Below, piece by piece: positions 1 to 6,208 of a stretch of DNA of 10,494 nt (positions within the stretch are counted from its first letter, which is position 1; every line of letters starts with the position of its first letter). The stretch covers positions 1-10,494 of the forward strand of contig JAAOXX010000047.1 of the NCBI GenBank assembly GCA_018221025.1, written 5' to 3'. A program made the translations under genes and the position numbers. The notes below the pieces were generated by a model, which was given only the letters and a program-made list of their open reading frames with translations, was not told the origin of the DNA and did no database searches. Source of the stretch: Candidatus Altarchaeota archaeon (lineage in GTDB: Archaea > SpSt-1190).

Positions 1-11
1 AAACGGGAAAT

Positions 12-19
12 ATTTTAAA
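12..19 (+). promoter_or_regulatory. TATA box (box A) of the rpoH gene
   Basis: The sequence ATTTTAAA is centred 24.5 nt before the ATG at 40. Archaeal transcription starts about 25 nt downstream of the TATA centre, so the transcript should begin at or next to the start codon (leaderless). No Shine-Dalgarno motif lies before the ATG. This is inferred from spacing only. Confidence 0.65.
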
Positions 20-39
20 CACTCGCGAAGATTCATCAA

Positions 40-450
40 ATGAGTGATTTGGTTAGAATGCTTAGTAAGGTTAGCTACAAAGAGCTTTCCAAGATTTGCG
101 GAGAGGAGGAACTTCCAAAGAGTGGAAAGAAATTGGATTTAGTTCACAGATTGGTGGAGAATCTTCCGGAGGACAATCTTCGCGGCAGGTTAATCGAATT
201 TATGGGCGTTAGTAAGAAAATTAAGGAACATAACTTAGTACCAAAACACAAAGTTTTAACGAAGGAACAAATAGATAAAATTATTGAGAAATTTGGAATT
301 AAGAAATGGCAACTCCCCAAACTTCTTGATAAGGACCCAGTTGTACTATTGGCTGGCGCTCGTCCGGGGGATGTGCTAAAAATTGATAGGATTAGTGAAA
401 CTGCGGGCGAATCTACTTACTACAGATTAGTCGTTAGAAGCGGAAACTAA
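40..450 (+). CDS. rpoH: RNA polymerase subunit H (Rpb5-like) with N-terminal SAP-like domain
   Basis: The 136-aa protein has two parts. Residues about 62-134 are the conserved RpoH/Rpb5 C-terminal domain, with the hallmark stretches NLVPKHKVL, the QLPKL..DP segment, ARPGDVLKI, and a closing TAGESTYYRLVV. This subunit sits at the jaw of archaeal RNA polymerase and contacts downstream DNA. Archaeal RpoH is usually only about 75-85 aa. The extra residues about 8-50 read as a SAP (SAF-A/B, Acinus, PIAS) helix-extension-helix, with LSKVSYKELSKICG, then LPKSGKKLDLVHRL; this fold commonly binds DNA. The ATG at 40 is 24.5 nt from a TATA box, so the full-length fusion is probably the real product. Unlike the common archaeal order, rpoB does not follow: a 5S rRNA gene faces it from the other strand. 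The RpoH assignment is firm. The SAP call is by eye. Confidence 0.93.
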   Translation: MSDLVRMLSKVSYKELSKICGEEELPKSGKKLDLVHRLVENLPEDNLRGRLIEFMGVSKKIKEHNLVPKHKVLTKEQIDKIIEKFGIKKWQLPKLLDKDPVVLLAGARPGDVLKIDRISETAGESTYYRLVVRSGN

Positions 451-451
451 A

Positions 452-457
452 TTTTTA
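452..457 (+). terminator. T-run after rpoH
   Basis: A short oligo-T tract directly follows the rpoH stop codon and precedes the 3' end of the opposing 5S rRNA gene. Archaeal RNA polymerase stops at T-rich tracts without needing a hairpin. The run is short, so this is a tentative call. Confidence 0.35.
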
Positions 458-472
458 ATTAAGTGAGAAGGA

Positions 473-591
<119 letters not shown>

Positions 592-611
592 ATATTATCG
601 GTTCATTAATC

Positions 612-619
612 ATTTATAA
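612..619 (-). promoter_or_regulatory. TATA box of the 5S rRNA gene
   Basis: Read on the minus strand the motif is TTATAAAT, centred 24.5 nt before the inferred 5S rRNA 5' end at 591. This is the expected spacing for archaeal initiation and supports autonomous transcription of the 5S gene. It lies within 25 bp of the uppS TATA box on the other strand. Confidence 0.65.
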
Positions 620-636
620 TTTTTGCGGGTACATGA

Positions 637-644
637 TTTTTAAA
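637..644 (+). promoter_or_regulatory. TATA box of the cis-prenyltransferase gene
   Basis: TTTTTAAA is centred 24.5 nt before the GTG at 665, giving a predicted leaderless transcript. This spacing supports GTG 665 as the true start. Confidence 0.6.
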
Positions 645-664
645 CTCTTGAAACTGTTTCTCGG

Positions 665-1324
665 GTGGTTGCCCCAAAACACGTTGGAATTATTCCCGAC
701 GGGAACCGTAGGTGGGCTAAAGAGAACCTGAAAAATTTTTTACCAGCATACAGTAGTGGTGGCGACAACTTAGTGAACTCACTCCGGTACCTTTTTTCAA
801 GGGGCGTTGAATGTGTGAGTTTCTATGGATTCTCCCTCAAAAATTTTAAACGAGGTGAAGTCGAGAAAAAAATAATTTTCAAACTAATTGATAATTATTT
901 CTCGAAGATGGAGGCACTTGTCGATGAACTAAATCTGAGGGTAATATTCGCCGGACGAATTGAGAAGTTTCCGGAATCTCTGTTCAAAAAATTTAAAGAA
1001 ATTGAAGAACGAACTAAAGATAGAGAACGTGTAGTTATCCCTTTGATTGGTTATGATGGTCTTGATGAATTGGAATTTGCCGCTGAGAAATCAAAAAAAA
1101 ATGGTGGCACTTTAAGGGAGAATTTGTTTGTGCCGACCAGCGTTCCGCCAGTTGATTTACTAATTCGAACGGGGGATGAACACAGGGTATCTGGATACCT
1201 TACTTATTTGACAACTTATTCTGAGCTCTATTTTTCAAAAAAGCTATGGCCGGATTTCTCATTAAGGGATTTACAATCTGCTCTGGACTGGTATACTCCA
1301 CGTGAACGACGTTTTGGTGAATGA
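665..1324 (+). CDS. uppS: Cis-prenyltransferase (polyprenyl diphosphate synthase)
   Basis: This 219-aa protein belongs to the UppS/dehydrodolichyl diphosphate synthase family, which adds isopentenyl units in cis to an allylic diphosphate to build the polyprenyl lipid carrier for cell-surface glycans and N-glycosylation. Visible motifs are IIPDGNRRWAK (residues 9-19, catalytic Asp 12), FSLKNFKR (56-63, equivalent to the family's FSxEN..R), and the C-terminal DLLIRTGDEHRVSG (164-177) followed by YSELYF and LWPDF. The length is slightly short for the family (usually 230-260). The start is GTG, placed by a TATA box 24.5 nt upstream. Two usual features are altered: the GHxxG element after motif I reads AYSSGGD (28-34), with Ser where His is normal, and the usual YGGR reads YDGLDE. 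The gene ends flush against the converging pyrophosphatase, an enzyme that would pull its reaction forward. Product chain length cannot be told. Confidence 0.93.
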   Translation: MVAPKHVGIIPDGNRRWAKENLKNFLPAYSSGGDNLVNSLRYLFSRGVECVSFYGFSLKNFKRGEVEKKIIFKLIDNYFSKMEALVDELNLRVIFAGRIEKFPESLFKKFKEIEERTKDRERVVIPLIGYDGLDELEFAAEKSKKNGGTLRENLFVPTSVPPVDLLIRTGDEHRVSGYLTYLTTYSELYFSKKLWPDFSLRDLQSALDWYTPRERRFGE

Positions 1325-1837
1325 TTACTTTATCGCGTTCTTAAGATATTCCTTTGCTTCTGCTGCGCCTTTCCAATCCTTGAGTTTTACCCATTTTCCG
1401 GGCTCTAAGTCCTTATAGTGTTCAAAGAAGTGTTTCACCTTAGCCAAAGTTATCTCAGGTAAGTCTGATACATCTTTAATTGCCTCAAAACTCTTGTCAA
1501 GTTTGTTTATTGGAACTGCAATCACTTTTTCATCTTTCCCTGCTTCATCTTCCATCATGAGCATCCCAATTGGTCTTGCTCTGACTACACTTCCAGGGTG
1601 AACTGGTTGATTACTGACAACAAGAACATCAACTGGGTCGCCATCATCTGCAAGTGTATTTGGAATAAAACCATAATTGAAAGGAAAATACATTGCAGTG
1701 AATAGGAACCTGTCAACAAATACTGCCCCACTTTCTTTCTCAACTTCATATTTTACTGAACTGTTTGCTGGCACTTCAATAACTACATGTATGTCGTCTG
1801 GAACTTTTTTCCCTGCTGAAATCTTAGATACATCCAT
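1325..1837 (-). CDS. ppa: Inorganic pyrophosphatase, family I
   Basis: This soluble Mg2+-dependent enzyme hydrolyses pyrophosphate to two phosphates. The 170-aa protein is close to the E. coli enzyme in length and even shares its residue numbering. The signature DGDPVDVLV carries Asp 65, 67 and 70. Also present are Glu 21, Lys 29, Glu 31, Arg 43, Tyr 55 in NYGFIPNT, Asp 97, Asp 102 and Lys 104, and Tyr 141-Lys 142 near the C terminus. All expected active-site positions appear intact. The ATG at 1837 lies 23.5 nt from a TATA box, implying a leaderless mRNA. The gene is divergent from korA and convergent, with no gap, with the cis-prenyltransferase gene. It serves general PPi removal for polymer and isoprenoid synthesis. 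Confidence 0.97.
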   Translation of the reverse strand: MDVSKISAGKKVPDDIHVVIEVPANSSVKYEVEKESGAVFVDRFLFTAMYFPFNYGFIPNTLADDGDPVDVLVVSNQPVHPGSVVRARPIGMLMMEDEAGKDEKVIAVPINKLDKSFEAIKDVSDLPEITLAKVKHFFEHYKDLEPGKWVKLKDWKGAAEAKEYLKNAIK

Positions 1838-1856
1838 TTACAACATAACCCCTAAG

Positions 1857-1864
1857 ATTTTTAA
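1857..1864 (-). promoter_or_regulatory. TATA box of ppa
   Basis: On the minus strand the motif TTAAAAAT is centred 23.5 nt before the ATG at 1837. It lies in the 94-bp divergent region shared with the korAB promoter. Confidence 0.55.
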
Positions 1865-1903
1865 GAATTACACTATTCCTTCTAAACAACATTTTAACAA
1901 AAC

Positions 1904-1911
1904 AATAAATA
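1904..1911 (+). promoter_or_regulatory. Probable TATA box of the korAB operon
   Basis: AATAAATA is centred 24.5 nt before the GTG at 1932, which predicts a leaderless transcript. However, TGAGGTGA at 1915-1922 is a good Shine-Dalgarno match with a 9-nt spacer and would lie upstream of that transcription start. An alternative TATA-like ATTTTAAC at 1891-1898 would start transcription around 1919. Only mapped 5' ends can separate the two. Confidence 0.45.
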
Positions 1912-1931
1912 CCGTGAGGTGACTGTCTTCA

Positions 1932-3560
1932 GTGGAGTTTCAGATAACCATCGCCGGTGAGGCCGGACAGGGAATTGCTCGCTCTGCAGACCTTATTTCC
2001 AGAGATTTTGTTTCACGTGGATTATATGTCTTCAATTACAGGGATTATGGGTCATTGATTAGAGGTGGGGAAAATTTCAATCTCCTTCGAATAAGCAATA
2101 AACCGGTGTACAGTAATAACTGGAAGAGTGATTTTGCCCTTGTTTTTGGAAGGTTTTCGGGACATCACTTGAAAAAACTTAATATGGGTGGAACATCTAT
2201 TGGAACTCTGCCCGGTGTTAAAACGAGTTTCAACACACATGACATGTTAAAAAAAATTGGTGCACCATCGATTTCCGCTAATTCCATTCTTCTCGGGGCA
2301 TTGTATAAGGCGATGGACCAACCGCTCAATAATCTTATGACTCAAATGAATGTTTTCGGAAAGCATGCAGGAATAAACAAAAAGGCCGCTCAACTTGGAT
2401 ACGACCAGTATGGCGGCCAAGTAAAACCCATTAGTTTTTCAAAAGGCAAGGGTCCGCGCTACTTCGTTAGTGGCAGTGAGGCCGTTGCTTATGGTGCTGT
2501 TTCTTCTGGACTTGACCTCTATCTTGCATATCCAATGACTCCTGCAACTCCAGTATTACATTTACTTGCAAATCTCAAAAATCAAGACATCCGTGCGGTG
2601 CAGCTTGAAAATGAAATTGGTGTAATTAACGCCGCACTTGGAGCGGGTTATGCTGGTGCTACAACTATGATTGGAACGAGTGGTGGTGGATATGCGCTTA
2701 TGGGCGAAGCATTGAGTCTACAAGGAATGAGTGAGATTCCGCTCGTAGTATACATGGCAATGAGGCCTGGACCGGCAACTGGAATTCCCACTTATACTGG
2801 TCAAGGCGACATGAAATTTGTGGTAAATGGCGGCCATGGGGATTATTCAAAAGTTGTTATTGCTCCAGGGGACCCTCTTGAAGCATTTGAACGGACTACT
2901 GAGGCATTCTACTTGTCTCAAAAATACAGAGTCCTGAATGTGATTTTGTCTGATAAGCATCTTGCAGAAAGTAATTACACATTTGACAAAAAACCCGTAG
3001 TGAAGGTGAAACCACAGAGATTCCTTACTAAGCCCGGAAAGAATTTCAAGAGCTATAAGGTGACTGCCGATGGTGTATCACCACGAGCAGCCGCTGGAAC
3101 CAGTTTGGTCCGAGCAACGAGTTATGAACACGATGAATTTGGTTATACTACTGAAGACAGGGGCATTGCAAATACAATGATTGAAAAGAGACTGAGGAAG
3201 GCTCGAACTCTAGAAAAGGCCGTATCAAAATTATCTCCCGTAAAAACTTATGGGACTGGTGACAATCTAGTCATCAGTTGGGGTTCAACTAAAGGGGCAA
3301 TTCTTGATGCAATTAAAGAAGTCAAGGGAACAAAATTCCTCCAAATTGTATATCTAAAACCATTCCCATCTTCAAGGGTTAAAACTCTTATTGAAAAGAG
3401 TAAGAATGTGGTTATTGTTGAAAACTCTGCCACCGGTCAGATAGCCGACCTTATTGCTGAAAACACCGGACACTCTGCGTCTAAAAAAATACTCAAATAT
3501 GATGGAAGACCATTTGGGCAGAAAGAACTCGTAGCTAAATTAAGGAGGGCGTTCAAATGA
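1932..3560 (+). CDS. korA: 2-oxoacid:ferredoxin oxidoreductase, fused gamma-alpha subunit
   Basis: With KorB this enzyme oxidatively decarboxylates a 2-oxoacid (2-oxoglutarate, pyruvate or a broader range) to acyl-CoA, passing electrons to ferredoxin. The 542-aa chain has the gamma domain first (residues 1 to about 170, with GEAGQG at 9-14). The alpha domain follows from about 178, with YPMTPATP (200-207), QLENEIGVINAALGAGYAGA (224-243) and GPATGIPTYTGQGD (280-293); the C-terminal transketolase-like domain continues to residue 542. Fusion of gamma to alpha with a separate beta is the two-subunit type known from Sulfolobus and haloarchaea; no 4Fe-4S delta subunit is encoded nearby. The start is GTG. 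The stop codon overlaps the korB start (ATGA), so the two are co-translated. The substrate cannot be settled by eye, so the kor name is a family label. Confidence 0.95.
   Translation: MEFQITIAGEAGQGIARSADLISRDFVSRGLYVFNYRDYGSLIRGGENFNLLRISNKPVYSNNWKSDFALVFGRFSGHHLKKLNMGGTSIGTLPGVKTSFNTHDMLKKIGAPSISANSILLGALYKAMDQPLNNLMTQMNVFGKHAGINKKAAQLGYDQYGGQVKPISFSKGKGPRYFVSGSEAVAYGAVSSGLDLYLAYPMTPATPVLHLLANLKNQDIRAVQLENEIGVINAALGAGYAGATTMIGTSGGGYALMGEALSLQGMSEIPLVVYMAMRPGPATGIPTYTGQGDMKFVVNGGHGDYSKVVIAPGDPLEAFERTTEAFYLSQKYRVLNVILSDKHLAESNYTFDKKPVVKVKPQRFLTKPGKNFKSYKVTADGVSPRAAAGTSLVRATSYEHDEFGYTTEDRGIANTMIEKRLRKARTLEKAVSKLSPVKTYGTGDNLVISWGSTKGAILDAIKEVKGTKFLQIVYLKPFPSSRVKTLIEKSKNVVIVENSATGQIADLIAENTGHSASKKILKYDGRPFGQKELVAKLRRAFK
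3543..3548 (+). promoter_or_regulatory. Strong Shine-Dalgarno site of korB
   Basis: AGGAGG lies inside the 3' end of korA, 8 nt before the korB ATG at 3557. It contrasts with the leaderless first genes around it and suits translation of an internal operon gene. Confidence 0.75.
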
Positions 3561-4414
3561 AAATCAATATGGAGACTCCGGTTCAGAATACTTGGTGTCC
3601 AGGTTGCCCAGATTTCCTAATCCTATCTGCTGCCAAAAAAGCAGTTTCAGAATTAGTCGAATCAAAACAAGCCAAACACACCGACTTTGTTGCTACAACT
3701 GGCATTGGTTGCCATGGAAAAATCTACGACTTCATTAATGTGGGTGGATTTTACGGACTCCATGGTCGTGCAATTCCTGTTGCAAATGGAATAGTCTTGG
3801 GAAACCCCAATCTAAAAGTTATGGTTTTTGCAGGAGACGGCGATGCATATGCTGAAGGAATAAGCCACTTTGTCCATTCCGCTAGAATGAATCCAAATTA
3901 TGCCCTCTTCGTTCATAATAATAAGATTTTTGCGCTGACAACGGGTCAAATGACTCCCACTACTGAAAAGGGGTTTAAGGGCAAGAGTACCCCAAAAGGA
4001 GCTCCATTTATTCCAATGAATCCCATATCCATAGCTTTGGAGTTCGGCGCAAGTTTTGTTGCAAGAGAATACGCAGTTGACATCAAAAACTTGACTAAAA
4101 CTATGAAGGCTGCAATAAAACATAAGGGGTTCGCATTTATTGACATATTACAGCCTTGTTTGAGTTTCCATGACTTTACTGAATATGTGGGTAAGCGGAT
4201 TTATCGATTCAAGGGGCCGCTTGAATACACGAAGGCTATGAAGAAGGCAAAAGAATGGGATTATTCGATGAATCCCAAGGCAAAAATTCCTATGGGGATT
4301 TTCTACAAAGAGAGGCGCCAAACTCTTGAAGAGGCCGTTGATTCAAAGACTTGGCACACTGCACACCCAAAGCGAAAGATCAACGCGAGGTTGTGGGACT
4401 CCTTCAAGGTATAG
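3557..4414 (+). CDS. korB: 2-oxoacid:ferredoxin oxidoreductase, beta subunit
   Basis: This 285-aa subunit binds thiamine diphosphate and the single 4Fe-4S cluster of the two-subunit enzyme. The cluster ligands are visible as Cys14 and Cys17 in WCPGCPD, Cys52 in GIGCHG and Cys201 in QPCLSF, matching the four-cysteine pattern of archaeal two-subunit OFORs. The thiamine diphosphate/Mg site begins GDGDAYAEG (93-101) and ends with Asn121-Asn122, followed by KIFALTTGQMTPTT, the conserved loop. The ATG overlaps the korA stop by 4 nt and is preceded by a strong AGGAGG. All catalytic features look intact, so the complex should be active. It is the likely source of acetyl-CoA or succinyl-CoA and of reduced ferredoxin in this cell. 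Confidence 0.96.
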   Translation: MKINMETPVQNTWCPGCPDFLILSAAKKAVSELVESKQAKHTDFVATTGIGCHGKIYDFINVGGFYGLHGRAIPVANGIVLGNPNLKVMVFAGDGDAYAEGISHFVHSARMNPNYALFVHNNKIFALTTGQMTPTTEKGFKGKSTPKGAPFIPMNPISIALEFGASFVAREYAVDIKNLTKTMKAAIKHKGFAFIDILQPCLSFHDFTEYVGKRIYRFKGPLEYTKAMKKAKEWDYSMNPKAKIPMGIFYKERRQTLEEAVDSKTWHTAHPKRKINARLWDSFKV

Positions 4415-4425
4415 TATTACAAACC

Positions 4426-4433
4426 TTTTTATG
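4426..4433 (+). promoter_or_regulatory. TATA box of the ATP-grasp operon
   Basis: TTTTTATG within CCTTTTTATGC is centred 25.5 nt before the GTG at 4455. It follows korB by about 12 nt, so the three-gene ATP-grasp operon can be transcribed on its own, as a leaderless mRNA, rather than as part of korAB. Confidence 0.6.
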
Positions 4434-4454
4434 CACTGGTCGGTGGTTTTGTAA

Positions 4455-5372
4455 GTGGTCAAACGAGGTCGGGTTGCCATAGTCGGTCCAGAAAACGTCA
4501 AAGACATTCTAGTTCCAGAGTTTTTAAGAAGATTTTCAACAGTTGTGTTTTTCACTCCTGGAAACATTAAATTGAGCGTTGAAAAAACTATCTCAGTGAC
4601 ATCTGGAAAATTTAATCTTGCTCACTTTGACTACATACTCCTTCTTCCTGAAAGTTCTGAAAAGGAGTTTTACTATATTTTGGCAAGAATACTTGAAAAG
4701 AAGACAAAAGTTTCAATTCCAAGTGATTCACTCCTCGATTTCTGGAACCGCCCAATTCTCTTGAATAAATTATCAGGAGTTGCACCTATTAGGAAGACTG
4801 CATCGGTTTCACAGCACGTGGCTGCGGATTTTATTAAAAACGAATTCAAATTGCCGGTTATTCTTACGACTCCGGGTGGGAAGCGTGTCTATGTTAGCAA
4901 TGAAGAAACTCTCCGAAATGTTCTATCTCTATTTTCAGCAGGTCACATGGTATCGGTTCACAAACCGATTAAGAAGGCAGAAGTCTATGTGACATTTATT
5001 AGTGAACGCGATGTAATTGGATATTATCGTATTGGTGATAAGCGAGTTCACGTAAACCTCGATTCAAAACTTGCTGAGATTGGGCAAAATATACGCACAA
5101 CGCTTGGTGCAGATTTTTGTTCAGCCCTTTTTGTCAAGATTGGTAAAAAATACTATTTATCAAATGTTAAACTACTTCCAAAATTTGAAATTTTCAAAAA
5201 AGTTCTTGGAAAAGACTTGGCCAGTGTAATGGCCGAAGAGGCTTCACGCAAGATTGCACCTTTTGATATAGCTAATGTGTTTGACAATGTGTTTAAAGGG
5301 ATTGGTGGGATTATTAACAGGTTCGCAGGATGGATGGATCATGAAGTTAGCAATACTAGGTCCTCTAAGTAG
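4455..5372 (+). CDS. Degenerate RimK-like ATP-grasp protein (probable pseudoenzyme)
   Basis: This 305-aa protein is best explained as a diverged paralogue of the ligase that follows it. Matching landmarks run in the same order: RVAIVGPENV (6-15) with KLAILGP; FDYILLLPES (58-67) with YDVILPR; the stretch from 88 (IPSDSLL..NRPILLNKLSG) with the ligase's segment before AGIPVP; LPVILTTPGG (133-142) with YPVVLKLLYGSMG; and LGADFC (217-222) with CGVDIM. The ATP-grasp chemistry is largely missing. The ATP-binding Lys is Thr138 or nearby, the glycine loop is shortened, the DIR..R/RAN region is not recognisable, and the Mg-binding E-x-N-x-N becomes LSNVK (235-239). Asp220 may survive. A basic, amphipathic C-terminal extension follows. 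It overlaps the next gene by 32 nt. A scaffold or regulatory subunit role is inference, and structural homology should be confirmed. Confidence 0.75.
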   Translation: MVKRGRVAIVGPENVKDILVPEFLRRFSTVVFFTPGNIKLSVEKTISVTSGKFNLAHFDYILLLPESSEKEFYYILARILEKKTKVSIPSDSLLDFWNRPILLNKLSGVAPIRKTASVSQHVAADFIKNEFKLPVILTTPGGKRVYVSNEETLRNVLSLFSAGHMVSVHKPIKKAEVYVTFISERDVIGYYRIGDKRVHVNLDSKLAEIGQNIRTTLGADFCSALFVKIGKKYYLSNVKLLPKFEIFKKVLGKDLASVMAEEASRKIAPFDIANVFDNVFKGIGGIINRFAGWMDHEVSNTRSSK

Positions 5373-6204
5373 AAACTATGAGGAAATACGGCTGTTGGAA
5401 GAGGCGACTAAGTACTTTGACGGTGTTAGCTATTTTCCAATACCTCAGGTTGTTGTTGAGCTTGAAGGGGAAGAATTCAAAATTTCACATAAAAACAAGA
5501 ACCTTTTGGATTATGATGTAATTTTACCAAGAATGCCACGCTCATACAAGACATTTGGAACAACCTTACTCCATTTCTTGAGTAAGGCGGGTAAACCTCT
5601 GCCAATTGAACCGTGGGCAGTTACAGCATCACATAATAAATTCCTAACTCTTACTCTTTTGAGGGAAGCGGGAATTCCTGTTCCTGGAACACATCTGGCT
5701 TTGAAGCGTGCAGTTTTAGAAGATGTTCTTGAAAGTATGCCGTATCCCGTAGTTCTCAAACTCTTATATGGTTCAATGGGTGTAGGCGTTATGTTTGCAG
5801 ATTCTAAACAATCAGCAGTTAGTATTATTGATGCTATGCAAAGATTTAATGAACCAGTAATCGTTGAGAGATTTGTTCCGCCGGGAAATGAGGATATACG
5901 GGCATATGTTATTGGTGGAAAGGTTGTAGCCAGTATGAAGCGAGTTGCTAAGGAAGATGAGCGAAGGGCAAATATTGGAATGGGTGGTGAGGGTCATGTG
6001 TATGAACTTACTGCCGAAGAAAAACACCTTGCTTTGAAGTCTGCAAAAATCGTAGGAACTAAAATTTGTGGAGTAGACATTATGCCCGGTCCTGAGGGTC
6101 CTGTTGTTATTGAAACCAATGTTAATGCACAGTTTAAGGGAATTGAGAAGGCGACCAAAAAGAATATAGCGGGAAACATCTTGAAGTTCTTATCGGGTGT
6201 TTAA
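5341..6204 (+). CDS. RimK-family ATP-grasp ligase (amino-acid/glutamate ligase type)
   Basis: ATP-grasp ligases of this group (RimK, MptN, CofF, LysX) activate a carboxylate as acyl phosphate and join it to an amine, often adding glutamate to a protein, cofactor or carrier. In this 287-aa protein the pre-ATP-grasp domain covers about 1-95 (KLAILGP, then YDVILPRMPRSY). The ATP-grasp domain shows Lys100 in SHNKF, AGIPVPGT, Lys140 with LLYGSMGVGV, adenine-site Glu176, DIRAYVIGGKVVASMKR (185-201), RRANIGMGG (208-216), and Mg ligands Asp246, Glu258 and Asn260, with the same spacing as E. coli RimK. All expected catalytic residues are present. An upstream in-frame start at 5275 exists, but ATG 5341 opens exactly at the domain and overlaps the preceding gene by 32 nt. 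The substrate is unknown: cofactor (F420, methanopterin) and protein modification are both open, and no gene for those cofactors is nearby. Confidence 0.9.
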   Translation: MKLAILGPLSRNYEEIRLLEEATKYFDGVSYFPIPQVVVELEGEEFKISHKNKNLLDYDVILPRMPRSYKTFGTTLLHFLSKAGKPLPIEPWAVTASHNKFLTLTLLREAGIPVPGTHLALKRAVLEDVLESMPYPVVLKLLYGSMGVGVMFADSKQSAVSIIDAMQRFNEPVIVERFVPPGNEDIRAYVIGGKVVASMKRVAKEDERRANIGMGGEGHVYELTAEEKHLALKSAKIVGTKICGVDIMPGPEGPVVIETNVNAQFKGIEKATKKNIAGNILKFLSGV

Positions 6205-6208
6205 TTTG

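Noticed and set aside
1677..1922. Open frame of 81 codons on the plus strand
   Set aside because: It is antisense to the ppa N-terminal half and runs across the divergent promoter region; the sequence has no family features and ppa is certain.
3812..4146. Minus-strand open frames opposite korB
   Set aside because: They are shadows of the conserved korB coding sequence, lacking ribosome sites and recognisable motifs.
5275..5340. Upstream extension of the ATP-grasp ligase by 22 codons
   Set aside because: The extra residues (MCLTMCLKGLVG and onward) lie within the preceding gene and match nothing in the family, while ATG 5341 starts exactly at the domain.
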